Made by a program: the position numbers and the translations under genes
The notes under the pieces: generated by a model
Told to the model about the DNA's origin: nothing
The model's input: only the letters and a program-made list of their open reading frames with translations
Databases searched by the model: none
Shown: positions 51,267-61,838 of the stretch, one piece after another
Numbering within the stretch: position 1 is the stretch's first letter
How the letters are laid out: each line of letters opens with the position of its first letter
Assembly: GCA_007126575.1 (NCBI GenBank)
Contig: SLBA01000091.1
Location: 1-64,000, forward strand
DNA: 64,000 nucleotides
Source: Gemmatimonadota bacterium
GTDB lineage: Bacteria; Gemmatimonadota; Gemmatimonadetes; Longimicrobiales; Gaopeijiaceae
Direction of reading: 5' to 3'

Positions 51267-52216
51267 GCCGAACGCGCCCCGGTCGCAGCCTGCCCTCGTC
51301 CGTGAGCCCAGTCGATGAAGGACTCGGCCGAGGGGAAGGTCAGGAAGCTGCGGAAGGGCAGGTCGGTACCCCCATCCAGCTCATCCGTCCCCGCTCCACC
51401 GAAGACGAGATCGAAGGGCGACGCCGGGCGATAGAACTCCCGAAGCACATCGAGGCAGCGGCGCATGTGCCCAATCGAGGTGGGTGGTGAAAACGAGACA
51501 CACACCAACTCGGCGCCTCTCGCCCGCTGAATCGCCGCAAACTCCTCGGGGGGCGTATCGGCCCCCAGGTAGTGCACGGTCCAGCCCGCACGCTCGAGGA
51601 GGATGCGGACGCACATCGCCCCGATGTGGTGTCGGTTCCCCTCCATCGAGCCCACGACTGCCGCCGGTCTGGCGGTGGGGAGGTCGTCGTCGGGAGCGAT
51701 CCCGGCCCAGGCTTCGTCGGAGAGCCGGACGAGCGCCTCGAGAACCGCCTGGCTGGCGATATGCTCCTCGCCGATCCGAAGTCGACCCTCTCTCCAGGCC
51801 ATACCGACCTCCTCCATGAACGGTTGGATACCCCCGTCGCAGACCCGCGCGAACGCGAGCTCCTTGCGGGAACCCAGATCCTGGAAGAGCGCCGAGATCC
51901 GGCGTGGGTATCCGCGGACCAGCCATCCCATCGCCAGGGATACGGTCCGCGAATAGTCATCATGGCGGATCGCGTCCTGGACCGCCAGCCAGACGTGGGA
52001 CTCGAAGGGGGTGAACGGCGCCAGATAGGTCTGGACTCCCCTGCCGTTCGCGAACTCGAGGACCTCCCTCAGGTAGATGCGACGGTGACCGCCATCGGTC
52101 TTGTCGGATTCCAGTTCACCGGCGTCGGTCCACCGCTTCACCGTCGACGGGTGGACGTCGAGGAGGTCGGCGGCCTCGGATGTGGTCAGGAACAGTTCGG
52201 AATTGAAGGCCTGCAT
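51263..52216 (-). CDS. MerR-type cobalamin-binding photoreceptor regulator (CarH/LitR-like)
   Basis: This 317-residue protein has a MerR/excisionase-type HTH at residues 10-58 (LTTSEAADLLDVHPSTVKRW, then GGHRRIYLREVLEF), a helical bundle and a B12-binding Rossmann domain (about 185-300). The CarH light-sensing signature W-x9-E-H is exact (Trp141, Glu151, His152), and a lower-ligand histidine lies at His196 in NRHHIG (the DxHxxG motif with Asp replaced by Asn). In CarH, adenosylcobalamin stabilises a DNA-bound tetramer in the dark and light breaks it. Here the gene leads cruF and crtE-crtB, so it probably controls carotenoids and itself. A palindrome lies just upstream of its promoter. Confidence 0.88.
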   Translation of the reverse strand: MQAFNSELFLTTSEAADLLDVHPSTVKRWTDAGELESDKTDGGHRRIYLREVLEFANGRGVQTYLAPFTPFESHVWLAVQDAIRHDDYSRTVSLAMGWLVRGYPRRISALFQDLGSRKELAFARVCDGGIQPFMEEVGMAWREGRLRIGEEHIASQAVLEALVRLSDEAWAGIAPDDDLPTARPAAVVGSMEGNRHHIGAMCVRILLERAGWTVHYLGADTPPEEFAAIQRARGAELVCVSFSPPTSIGHMRRCLDVLREFYRPASPFDLVFGGAGTDELDGGTDLPFRSFLTFPSAESFIDWAHGRGQAATGARSA

Positions 52217-52266
52217 CGGAGCTCCGGCATGGGGACGAGAGACAATCGAAAAACCGCTCGTCTCCC

Positions 52267-52321
52267 AGTATAAAGCGGTTAGGTCACGATGTCAAAGTTT
52301 CCTGTACATTTTCTGTACAGG
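52267..52321 (-). promoter_or_regulatory. Near-consensus promoter with palindromic operator for carH-like operon
   Basis: On the minus strand TTGACA (52295-52290) and TATACT (52272-52267) stand exactly 17 bp apart, near-ideal sigma-70 boxes. Five bases upstream of the -35 lies a perfect palindrome, CCTGTACA (52301-52308) and TGTACAGG (52314-52321) around TTTTC. A degenerate PpsR-like match, TGTCAAAGTTTCCTG then TACA (N13), overlaps the -35. The palindrome is the best candidate operator for the downstream MerR-B12 regulator. Confidence 0.85.
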
Positions 52322-52360
52322 TCTTGCACACCCCAGCACCTCCCCTGAGTTCCGACCGCC

Positions 52361-53791
52361 CTACTCACCCCCTTCGTGCGCTTCGACCGCCAGTCGGGCC
52401 ACGGCGTCGATCATCTGCGAGAAGATCAGCGTGTGGGCGGGCACCAGCGAATACCAGTAGAGCGTCCCCGGGAGCCCAGACGGCGCGAACAGCGCCGTCT
52501 GGATCAGGCGTGTGCCGCCGTTCTCGGGCTCGGCCTCCCACTGGAGCCAGGCCTTTCCCGGAACCCGCATTTCAGCTCTCAGACGGAGGAGGCGTCCCGG
52601 CTCCAGCGCCTCGACACGCCAGAAGTCGACGGTCTCGCCGACACTCAGATCGGTCGGGTGCCGGCGCCCCCTGCGAATCCCCGGCCCCCCGAAGAGCTGA
52701 TCGACCAGTCCGCGGAACTCCCATGCCCAGCGCCAGACGAGCCAGCCGCGCGCCCCACCCAGCGAGGTGAAGGTGCGGTACACGGCCTCGGGGGGCAGTT
52801 CGACCCGGCGGGTTCGCACTTCGCGCATGATCCCCTCGCGATCCTCGAACTCGAAGGTGGAGCCGTCTCCCAGAGCCCCACTCCACCGGGTGCTCACCTG
52901 TCCGGTCTCGATTCGCTCCAGCGCCAGCTCCACGGCCCGCCGGTAGGAGATGGGAACGATCTCGGGAAAGAGCTCCCGTGCGCGCGCCACGTCGCCGACG
53001 ACGGGCTGGACGACGCCCTCGACGAGAGGCACCGCGATCGCATTCGGGATCGGGGTCACCAGGCCCACCCAGCGGGCCGAGAGCCCCGGGGTCAGCACCG
53101 GCACGGGAATGATCAGTCGCTTCAGCCCCCGAACCTCGGCGTACCCGATCATCATCGACCGGAAGGTCAGCACCTCGGTTCCGACCTCGAGCACACCCAG
53201 CGGCTCGGCCCGTTCGGCGGCGGCCACGAGATAGGCGAGGATGTCACGCACAGCGATCGGCTGGACTTCGTTCTGGATCCAGCGGGGGGCGACCATCGCG
53301 GGAAGCCGCTCGGTCAGGTATCGCACCATTTCGAACGAGGCCGAGCCGGACCCGATGATCGGCCCGGCGCGAAGCTCGGTGGTCGGAAGGCCCTCCCGAA
53401 GGATCTCGCCGACCTCGGCCCGGCTCGAGAGGTGCTCCGACGCGGGGTCCTCGGACTCCGGCAGGATGCCACCCAGGTAGACCACCATCGGCCCACCTCG
53501 ACAGACCTGCACGAAGTTCCGTGCGGCCTCGCGGTCCCGTTCGGCGAAATCCGCCCCCGCGTACATCGAGTGCACGAGGTAGTATGCCACGTCGACGTCA
53601 TCGGCCACCCCCGACAGCGAGGAGGCGTCGGAGAGGTCGCCCCGTCGGATCTCGACCTTGTCCGCCCAGTCTCTCCCTTCGAGTTTGCGCGGATCCCGGA
53701 CCACGACCCGGACCGTGTGCCCCCTGTCGAGCAGGCGAGGGACGAGACGCCCACCGATATAGCCGGTGGCGCCGGTGACGAGAACACGCAC
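52361..53791 (-). CDS. SDR-family NAD(P)-binding protein with DUF2867 domain
   Basis: This 476-residue protein joins an atypical short-chain dehydrogenase (residues 1-300: VTGATGYIGGRLVPRLLDRGH is the nucleotide site; LRAGPIIGSGSASFEMVRYL is the NmrA/CC3-like continuation) to a C-terminal DUF2867 domain (about 325-470, ending in TLYWYSLVPAHTLIF). GTG start at 53791 with GGAGG six bases upstream. Such proteins are common in bacteria and have been linked to complex I assembly-like or quinone-related roles, but the substrate is unknown. It lies just before the CarH-like promoter and is separated from the upstream operon by a terminator. Confidence 0.82.
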   Translation of the reverse strand: MRVLVTGATGYIGGRLVPRLLDRGHTVRVVVRDPRKLEGRDWADKVEIRRGDLSDASSLSGVADDVDVAYYLVHSMYAGADFAERDREAARNFVQVCRGGPMVVYLGGILPESEDPASEHLSSRAEVGEILREGLPTTELRAGPIIGSGSASFEMVRYLTERLPAMVAPRWIQNEVQPIAVRDILAYLVAAAERAEPLGVLEVGTEVLTFRSMMIGYAEVRGLKRLIIPVPVLTPGLSARWVGLVTPIPNAIAVPLVEGVVQPVVGDVARARELFPEIVPISYRRAVELALERIETGQVSTRWSGALGDGSTFEFEDREGIMREVRTRRVELPPEAVYRTFTSLGGARGWLVWRWAWEFRGLVDQLFGGPGIRRGRRHPTDLSVGETVDFWRVEALEPGRLLRLRAEMRVPGKAWLQWEAEPENGGTRLIQTALFAPSGLPGTLYWYSLVPAHTLIFSQMIDAVARLAVEAHEGGE

Positions 53792-53807
53792 GAAAGACCT
53801 CCACAGG

Positions 53808-53842
53808 GAAAGAAAAGGGCGGGAGTCAAAGGACTACCCGCC
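53808..53842 (-). terminator. Intrinsic terminator after the pyrophosphatase gene
   Basis: Read on the minus strand, GGCGGG (53842-53837) and CCCGCC (53823-53818) form a stem with a 13-base loop followed by CTTTTCTTT. It ends the gyrB-chaN-pyrophosphatase run before the SDR gene. Confidence 0.7.
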
Positions 53843-53882
53843 GCCCCGCGCGAGGATTCCAACGGATGGATCTTCCGGGCGA

Positions 53883-55553
53883 TCAGGACTCGGGCTGAGA
53901 CCGCTTCAGGACCCCGGTGATGAAGGGGAGCAGCTGCTTCTTGCGACTCACCACCCCCGAGAGCCGGAACACCTCGCGCTCGATCACGGCCGGGTAAGAG
54001 ATCGCATCGATCAGCTCCGCTCCCCCCTTGACCACGAGCAGCGAATCCTGGGTCTTCACATCGGTCACCATCAGGATCGCGAAGTCGAGCTGTTCCTCGC
54101 CGCGGAATCGTTCGAGCTCCGCCGACAGCTCCTCGGCCCGCTCCCAGAACCGATCGAAGCCGAGTTCCTCGACCTGCGAGATGGCGAATCGGCGACCGCC
54201 CTCCTCGTATTCCTTCCGGTCGAGCGCCAGGACCGCGGCCGGGGGGCTGTCCGCGACCACCGACCCCGACGAGAAAATGATCTCGGCGAGCTCGGTGCCC
54301 GTGACCCCGGTGATCTCCTCGAGCCACCCGAGGATCTCGGTGTCGATCGCGGTGGTCGTGGGGCTTCGAAGATTCAGGGTGTCGGAGACGAGCCCGCCCA
54401 TGAGCATCCCAGCCATCTCGCGAGACGGAGTCAGCTTCGCCGCACGGTACTTGTCGGCCACGATCGTGCAGGTCGAACCGACCGGGCGATTGATGAAGAG
54501 GATGGGCTCCTCGGTGCGCAGATCCCCCAGCCGATGGTGGTCCACGACCTCGACGATCTGTACCTGGTCCGCACCCGCCACGGCCTGGGACAGCTCGTTG
54601 TGGTCGACCAGGATGAGCTGGGTGCCGCTGGGGCGAAGGAGATCACGCCGGGTGAAGACCCCCTCCAGCCGCCCCCCCTCGTCGGTGACCATGAATACCG
54701 AGGGGTCGAGCTGACTGGTCCTTCTGCGCACCGAGTCCACGGGATCATGTCCCGAGAAGCGAGTCGGCGCCTCGCCCATGACCGAGTCCACCCGAGCGGC
54801 CGTGCGAATCGTCCAGGCCGTCGTCGCCGTGTCGTGGTCGCTCGAAATGATACTGGTGCCCCGAGCCTTCGCCCTCTCGACGATCTCGGCGTCGACCTCG
54901 AGTCCTCCGGTCACCACCAGGAGCCGAACACCCAGCTCGATCGCCGATCTCTGGATATCGGATCGATCGCCGACCACGATGACGGAGCGCTCGGGCGGGA
55001 TGTCTCCCGACGACTGGAATCGGCGGAAGGACTCGAGGTCCATGGCGGCGACCCGTACCCAGAGCGGCTCGACGATACCGGCGCGCTCGACATGAAGCAC
55101 CCCGGCATCGAGCGCCGAGATGACCGAGTCGAGCGACGACTCCACCCGTCGGATGTCCCGCCCACCACCCGACTTCGGAATGAAGTACTCGCCGAGCTGG
55201 AAGATGCTCAGCGTGCCCAGCAGGGTGCGGTCGGGCCGAACGACGGGAAGGAGCTGAAAATCATGTTCGTCGATCAACTCCAGCGCTCGGGCGCAGGTAT
55301 CGCCCGGGCCGACGGTGACGACCTCGGACGTCATCTGATCCCGGAGCCTCGGGGTCACGTCGGAGATGAACGGGGGGAGCGGGACTCCGAAGTGATCGAG
55401 AATCGCGTCGATGCGGGCGTTCGAGTTCCCGCAGCGAGCGGCGCGGAAGTCCCCCCCGGTCGTCCGGCGCTTGAAGTCGGCGTAGGCGAGCGCCGAACAG
55501 ATCGCGTCCGCATCGGGATTGCGGTGCCCGAAGACGTAGGTGGGGGCCGGCAT
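53883..55553 (-). CDS. Manganese-dependent inorganic pyrophosphatase with CBS and DRTGG domains
   Basis: This family II pyrophosphatase hydrolyses PPi. Its DHH catalytic core is split: FGHRNPDADAICSALAYADF at the N-terminus, then a regulatory insert with two CBS motifs (MTSEVVTVGPGDTCARAL; FSGHDPVDSVRRRTSQ) flanking a DRTGG domain (about 180-290), after which the core resumes with LILVDHNELSQAV and VVDHHRLGDL and ends in a DHHA2 domain. Such enzymes are regulated by adenine nucleotides and diadenosine polyphosphates. From the ATG at 55553 it is 556 residues; a frame upstream overlaps chaN. PPi removal would favour prenyl transfer and biosynthesis in general. Confidence 0.9.
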   Translation of the reverse strand: MPAPTYVFGHRNPDADAICSALAYADFKRRTTGGDFRAARCGNSNARIDAILDHFGVPLPPFISDVTPRLRDQMTSEVVTVGPGDTCARALELIDEHDFQLLPVVRPDRTLLGTLSIFQLGEYFIPKSGGGRDIRRVESSLDSVISALDAGVLHVERAGIVEPLWVRVAAMDLESFRRFQSSGDIPPERSVIVVGDRSDIQRSAIELGVRLLVVTGGLEVDAEIVERAKARGTSIISSDHDTATTAWTIRTAARVDSVMGEAPTRFSGHDPVDSVRRRTSQLDPSVFMVTDEGGRLEGVFTRRDLLRPSGTQLILVDHNELSQAVAGADQVQIVEVVDHHRLGDLRTEEPILFINRPVGSTCTIVADKYRAAKLTPSREMAGMLMGGLVSDTLNLRSPTTTAIDTEILGWLEEITGVTGTELAEIIFSSGSVVADSPPAAVLALDRKEYEEGGRRFAISQVEELGFDRFWERAEELSAELERFRGEEQLDFAILMVTDVKTQDSLLVVKGGAELIDAISYPAVIEREVFRLSGVVSRKKQLLPFITGVLKRSQPES

Positions 55554-55560
55554 CGATGCC

Positions 55561-56604
55561 TCAGGGGAGCGGAGCGAGGAGGATGAAGTCGCCCCGACCG
55601 CCGTGCGCATCGGGATCGAACTCGTTGCCGGGGGCGACCGGATAGCCGACGACGAGAAGGAGGGTGGTTTCCGGCCGGTAGTGCCGGACCAGTTCGGGAA
55701 TTCCGGTGCCATTCGCAATGTGAAAGGCGCCGGCGACGTGAATGACCCGCTCCACCGCGTCGCTCCGGAGGGCCTCGACGATCGTCCAGGCCATCCCCGC
55801 GTCCCACAGCCCCTGCGCCTCGAGCATCCGCTCCGCGGCCGCCTCACCTTCGGGACCCGAAGGGCCGTGGGGGCCGGCACCCTCCATCAGGGATTCCCAC
55901 TCGGCCCGGTAGGCGTCCGAGGGGCCGGGGTACGGGAGGGGAGGAAGCCACTGTAGAGCCGAGGAAGGGAGCTCCGCCAGCGATTCGGCGCCGAGCCGAC
56001 TCACCCGGTTCACATAGCGGCGGGGTGGGTTGGCTCCGAATACCGGGAGACCCGCCTCGCGCGCCATCTCGATGTAGGGCCGATAGTCCGGATCGTAGTT
56101 GTTCCAGGGACGCGACGCTCCCAGAAAGTGCTCCTCGCTGATCCATCCCCCCAGGTACTCGTCGAGGACTCCCTGTACGTCGGTCTCGAACATCTCGAGC
56201 GAGATCGCCGCCGAGGGGCCGTCGGTGATGCTCGCCGCGACCAGCGCCTGCCGAGCCCGGTGACCGACTCCGTCATTGTGGATCTCGCCGAGGAGCACGA
56301 CCTCGACCTCACCCGCCGCCCGAACCAAGTCGGCCCACTCCACCGGAGTCCCCGAACCCGTGTACACCCGGATCTCGTCGGGGGGCTCGAGGGCCGATTC
56401 GATGGCGGAATCGAGGCGCGGGTCGACCGGACGGTCGGGCCGATCCGGAGCGGTGTGAACCATCGGCGGCTCACGGGTGTCCGTGCCCTCGGCCCCCGGG
56501 CTCGAAGCGCAGGCGACGAGCATCAGGACCACCCCGCAAACGGCTCCTACCCGGGCCGAACGCACGATCCCCGCACTCAGCCTCGCCCGGAGTTCCCGGA
56601 CCAT
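55561..56604 (-). CDS. ChaN family lipoprotein (haem-binding-like)
   Basis: This is a 347-residue predicted lipoprotein: the signal ends LMLVACASS, with the lipidated Cys at about residue 32. The ChaN domain (about 75-330) is recognised from VVLLGEIHNDGVGHRARQALV, SLEMFETDVQGVLDEYL, FGANPPRRYVNRVS and VIHVAGAFHIANGTGIPELV. ChaN of Campylobacter binds haem cofacially and is iron-regulated; other members have unclear roles. It lies five bases after gyrB in the same direction. In a phototroph a tetrapyrrole-binding lipoprotein is suggestive, but a link to the pigment cluster is not shown. Confidence 0.85.
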   Translation of the reverse strand: MVRELRARLSAGIVRSARVGAVCGVVLMLVACASSPGAEGTDTREPPMVHTAPDRPDRPVDPRLDSAIESALEPPDEIRVYTGSGTPVEWADLVRAAGEVEVVLLGEIHNDGVGHRARQALVAASITDGPSAAISLEMFETDVQGVLDEYLGGWISEEHFLGASRPWNNYDPDYRPYIEMAREAGLPVFGANPPRRYVNRVSRLGAESLAELPSSALQWLPPLPYPGPSDAYRAEWESLMEGAGPHGPSGPEGEAAAERMLEAQGLWDAGMAWTIVEALRSDAVERVIHVAGAFHIANGTGIPELVRHYRPETTLLLVVGYPVAPGNEFDPDAHGGRGDFILLAPLP

Positions 56605-56608
56605 CGGC

Positions 56609-58600
<1,992 letters not shown>

Positions 58601-58664
58601 TTAGCGAAATCTCTCTCCCGAGACCATTCCTCGACGGGCCCCTGGGATGCGAGAAGTCGGGTGA

Positions 58665-59045
58665 TCAGATGCCACCCTCCGATCCCTCGGTGAAATCCGA
58701 CGATGCGGTGTCGGGGTCCTCGGCCAGAAGGAAGACGATTCGCTCGATACGGCCGTCCTTCTTTCCTGCGTTGAGCCGCGCCATGAACTCGTGCCGCATC
58801 AGGTTGAGTTCGCTCATCCAGGCGCTGGAGCGAACCTCGACGTAGAGGACACCGCGGGCCACCCCGCGTGCCCGTGTCACCCGCGCGATCGCGTCCCCGA
58901 CGATCTCGGGCCACGCCGCCACCAGGTCCTGCTGCTCGAGCGCACCCTGGATCCCCCACTTGCTTAGAAGCCCCGAAAGCAGGTCCCCGACACGGTCCGG
59001 GTCCCCGCTGCCCCCACTCGATCCCCCGGAGCCGCGCCCCCTCAC
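58665..59045 (-). CDS. DciA-like DUF721 protein
   Basis: DUF721 proteins include DciA, the ancestral loader of the DnaB helicase. This 126-residue protein has the short family domain (LLSGLLSKWGIQGALEQQDL, VAAWPEIVGDAIARVTRARG, VLYVEVRSSAWMSELNLM) followed by an acidic tail. The GTG start at 59045 overlaps the recF stop (GTGA), and a Gly/Ser-rich N-terminus precedes the domain. Placement between recF and gyrB is the common DciA context. It is assigned as DciA-like on family and context; no direct helicase-binding motif can be verified by eye. Confidence 0.87.
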   Translation of the reverse strand: MRGRGSGGSSGGSGDPDRVGDLLSGLLSKWGIQGALEQQDLVAAWPEIVGDAIARVTRARGVARGVLYVEVRSSAWMSELNLMRHEFMARLNAGKKDGRIERIVFLLAEDPDTASSDFTEGSEGGI

Positions 59046-60208
59046 GGAGTTTCCGGATTCGGCGACGGTCCCCGATCCACTCGGCCGTCATGGATATTCC
59101 ACCGCACCAGCCGATCCGCCCGGAAGTGCAGATCGCTCTGTTTGGGAGCGGTGAGGATCACCTGTCCGGCGGCCGTGCGATCCAGCAGCTCAACCACCCG
59201 TCGGGACCGGTCCGCATCGAGCTCCGCGAACAGGTCGTCGAGGAGGAGCAGGGGCGGCCGACCCCGTCGTTCGGCCACCGTGCGGGCCTCGAGAATCCGG
59301 AGCGTCAACGCCGCGGTTCGTCGCTGCCCACCGGATCCGAAGTGCCTGAGGTCCCGAGGCTCGGACGAAGCGTCCGAGCCTCCCGATCCGGTCAGGTGCA
59401 TGCGCAGTTCGTCCCGGTGGGGGCCGGACTGCGTGGTTCCCCGCCGACGGTCGCTCTCGAACTGCCGGTCCAGCTTCTCCGCCATGGCGTCTCCCCAGGC
59501 CTCGGAGCCGGCCTCCCCGGGGGGAGGCTCGTCCACGCTCCCGGGCTGATAGGAGACCGTCGCCTCCTCCCCGCCCGAGGCCTCCGAGAACACCGACCGG
59601 AACTCCGACCCGCGCTCTTCAACCCAGCGAACCCTCCGATGAGAGATCTCGCCCCCGAGGCGGGCGAGCAATGCATCCCACGCCCGCACGGCCGCGGCCT
59701 CTCCGCCATCTCTCAGCACGGCGTTCCGCTGCGAGAGTGCCTGCCGGTACTTCTGCAGGGCCTCGAGGTACCCGGGAAGGTTCAGCGAGAGCATGATGTC
59801 CAGAAAGCGCCTGCGTTCTTCGGGTCCATCCGAGACGATCCGGACATCCTCGGGAGTGAAGAGGACCGCGCCCACCCCTCCGATGGCCGCGCCCAGTGTG
59901 GCGGGTTCGACCCCTTCGACGGTGACCTTCTTGAGGCTTCCGGAGCGCTGGTAGGCCGCCGCGATCACCTGTCGATCCGCTCCATGCTCGAGGTGACCCT
60001 CGACCCGAAAGACGTCCTCGCCGAACCGGATGATCCGGGAGTCCCGCGTGCCCCGAAACGACCGAAAGATCTCGAGATAGTAGATCGCCTCGAGGAGGTT
60101 GGTCTTTCCCTGCGCGTTCGCGCCCACCAGCGCCACCCCTTCGGCGGGGAGGTCGAGCCGGGCATCGGCAAGATTCCGGAATCCGCTCAGCCGCAGCTGC
60201 GTCAGCAT
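59042..60208 (-). CDS. recF: DNA replication and repair protein RecF
   Basis: RecF is an SMC-like ATPase that helps load RecA at single-strand gaps with RecO and RecR. It has Walker A VGANAQGKTNLLEAIYYL (residues 28-45), the block SRIIRFGEDVFRVEGHLE, a signature region near HFGSGGQRRTAALTLRILEA and Walker B PPLLLLDDLFAELDADRSRR. Length 388 residues. ATG at 60208 lacks an obvious strong ribosome-binding site. It is followed by dciA and gyrB. A Gly/Glu/Ala-rich insert around residues 205-245 is typical of high-GC homologues. Confidence 0.97.
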   Translation of the reverse strand: MLTQLRLSGFRNLADARLDLPAEGVALVGANAQGKTNLLEAIYYLEIFRSFRGTRDSRIIRFGEDVFRVEGHLEHGADRQVIAAAYQRSGSLKKVTVEGVEPATLGAAIGGVGAVLFTPEDVRIVSDGPEERRRFLDIMLSLNLPGYLEALQKYRQALSQRNAVLRDGGEAAAVRAWDALLARLGGEISHRRVRWVEERGSEFRSVFSEASGGEEATVSYQPGSVDEPPPGEAGSEAWGDAMAEKLDRQFESDRRRGTTQSGPHRDELRMHLTGSGGSDASSEPRDLRHFGSGGQRRTAALTLRILEARTVAERRGRPPLLLLDDLFAELDADRSRRVVELLDRTAAGQVILTAPKQSDLHFRADRLVRWNIHDGRVDRGPSPNPETP

Positions 60209-60257
60209 CGGTGGGCCACGAAAGCCGGGCCGGGCCGTCCTGGAGCGTCGGAAAGAC

Positions 60258-61034
60258 TCAGGAGCCGGTGAATTCCGCCTTCCTCTTCTCGATGAAGGCC
60301 TGCATCCCTTCCTTCATGTCGGAGGTCGATGCCAGGAGGCCGAAGAGCGATGACTCGAAGCGCATCGACTCCGCCGTGGAGCTGTCGAGCGCCTGGTACA
60401 CCGACTCCAGTGCGAGCGACAGCGCGACCGGGGCGTTGGAGGCGATCTTCGAGGCCATCTTCAGGGTGTGCTCCATCAGCTGCTCCCTGGGCACGACGGC
60501 ATTGGCGAGCCCGATCTCGGCAGCCCGCTCGGCGGTGATCATCTCTCCGGTGAGGGTGAGCTCGAGCGCTCGTCCCAGGCCCACGATCCGGGCGAGCCGC
60601 ACCGTTCCCCCATAGCCCGGAATGATCCCGAGGCCGACCTCGGGGAGGCCGAAGCGGGCATTCTCGGAGGCCACCCGGAGATGACACGCCAGTGCGAGTT
60701 CACACCCGCCTCCGAGGGCGTAGCCTCCGACCGCCGCGATCACGGGCCGGGGGAAGGTCTCGATGCTGCGAAAGACCTCCTGCCCCTGCCGGCTCACCGA
60801 AACGCCCGACATCGGATCCATCGTCGCCAGAACCCCGATGTCGGCTCCGGCGACGAACGCCTTCTCACCGGCGCCCGTCAGGATCACGGCGCCGATGTCC
60901 TCGTCGGAGCGCAGGGTCTCGAAGGCCTGCCCGAGCTCGTCGATCACCTCCGGGTTCAGAGCGTTCAACTTCTTCTGGCGATCGATGGTGATGGTGGCGA
61001 CGCGACCGTCGCGGGTGATCCCGACGTAACTCAC
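60258..61034 (-). CDS. Enoyl-CoA hydratase/isomerase family protein
   Basis: This crotonase-fold enzyme of 258 residues has the oxyanion-hole segment GEKAFVAGADIGVLA and the catalytic-glutamate context AAVGGYALGGGCELALACHLRV, followed by FGLPEVGLGIIPGYGGTVRLARIVG with the second Glu, all as in short-chain enoyl-CoA hydratases (FadB/crotonase type). The GTG at 61034 starts at the conserved VSYVGITRDGRVATITIDR; an open frame upstream to 61346 is in the ssb leader. It likely hydrates trans-2-enoyl-CoA in fatty-acid or amino-acid breakdown. It stands alone, with 49 bases before recF. Confidence 0.9.
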   Translation of the reverse strand: MSYVGITRDGRVATITIDRQKKLNALNPEVIDELGQAFETLRSDEDIGAVILTGAGEKAFVAGADIGVLATMDPMSGVSVSRQGQEVFRSIETFPRPVIAAVGGYALGGGCELALACHLRVASENARFGLPEVGLGIIPGYGGTVRLARIVGLGRALELTLTGEMITAERAAEIGLANAVVPREQLMEHTLKMASKIASNAPVALSLALESVYQALDSSTAESMRFESSLFGLLASTSDMKEGMQAFIEKRKAEFTGS

Positions 61035-61333
61035 AGTGGTGTACTCCGCGGTGGAAAGGAACGATTGACGAGTCCCAGGGGGTGCCGGCGTCCGGGTCCG
61101 GATGCCCAACGACCACCCCTCTCGGAAAATAGGCGCGCTCGACACGCGGTGCCACCCGTTCCCCCATGGTCCCGCCCCGCGCAGATGACTACCTTCTCGA
61201 CGGTTCGAGCCGGGCCGGATCGCAGAGTCGGCCCGTGAGACTACCTTTACAATGCCATTCTTCGCAGCCGCGAACCTGCCTCCGGGGTGTCGATCCGGAG
61301 TCGGGGCCCCACACCAAAGGAGCAGACCCCACG
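61035..61333. promoter_or_regulatory. Divergent region between enoyl-CoA hydratase and ssb
   Basis: These 299 bases separate divergent genes and must carry both promoters. TACAAT at 61248-61253 is a plausible -10 for ssb but no good -35 stands before it. AAGGAG at 61317-61322 is the ssb ribosome-binding site (11 bases before the ATG). I see no clear operator. Confidence 0.35.
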
Positions 61334-61771
61334 ATGAGTCGATCACTGAACAAGGTCATGCTGATCGGAAATCTCGGTTCCGACCCCGAGATCCGAACCA
61401 CGCCCTCGGGAACCAAGGTGGCCAAGGTATCGCTGGCGACCAACCGGACCTTCCAGGACCGATCGGGTCAGCAGCAGGAGAAGACGGAGTGGCACCGCCT
61501 CACCTTCTTCGGGAAGCTGGCGGACATCGTCGAGCAGTACGTGACGAAAGGTGATCGCCTCTACACCGAGGGGCGCCTGGAATACTCCCAGACCGAAGAC
61601 GACAAGGGGAATGTCCGGTACTGGACCGACATCGTGGTCATGGAAATGGTGATGCTGGGCTCGACGATGGGAGGCGGTCAGCCCGGCGGTGGCGGACCAT
61701 CGCAAGGCGGCGGATTCGCCGGACCCTCCGAGCCGGACCTGAGCCAGCCCGACGACGACCTCCCCTTCTGA
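61334..61771 (+). CDS. ssb: Single-stranded DNA-binding protein SSB
   Basis: SSB coats single-stranded DNA and recruits partners through its acidic tip. The 145-residue protein has an OB fold (SLNKVMLIGNLGSDPEIRTT, TEWHRLTFFGKLADIVEQYV, LYTEGRLEYSQTEDDKGN, VRYWTDIVVMEMVMLG), a short Gly/Pro/Gln linker (about residues 112-132) and the canonical C-terminal DDDLPF. The ATG at 61334 is preceded by AAGGAG. The linker is shorter than in E. coli. It is the only plus-strand gene in this end of the window and is followed by a long gene-free stretch. Confidence 0.97.
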   Translation: MSRSLNKVMLIGNLGSDPEIRTTPSGTKVAKVSLATNRTFQDRSGQQQEKTEWHRLTFFGKLADIVEQYVTKGDRLYTEGRLEYSQTEDDKGNVRYWTDIVVMEMVMLGSTMGGGQPGGGGPSQGGGFAGPSEPDLSQPDDDLPF

Positions 61772-61838
61772 GACGCCGGTTCTTGGTGGCGTACATCAAA
61801 AAAGCTAGAGCCCAGTAACGACAACGCCCACAAGAAGA

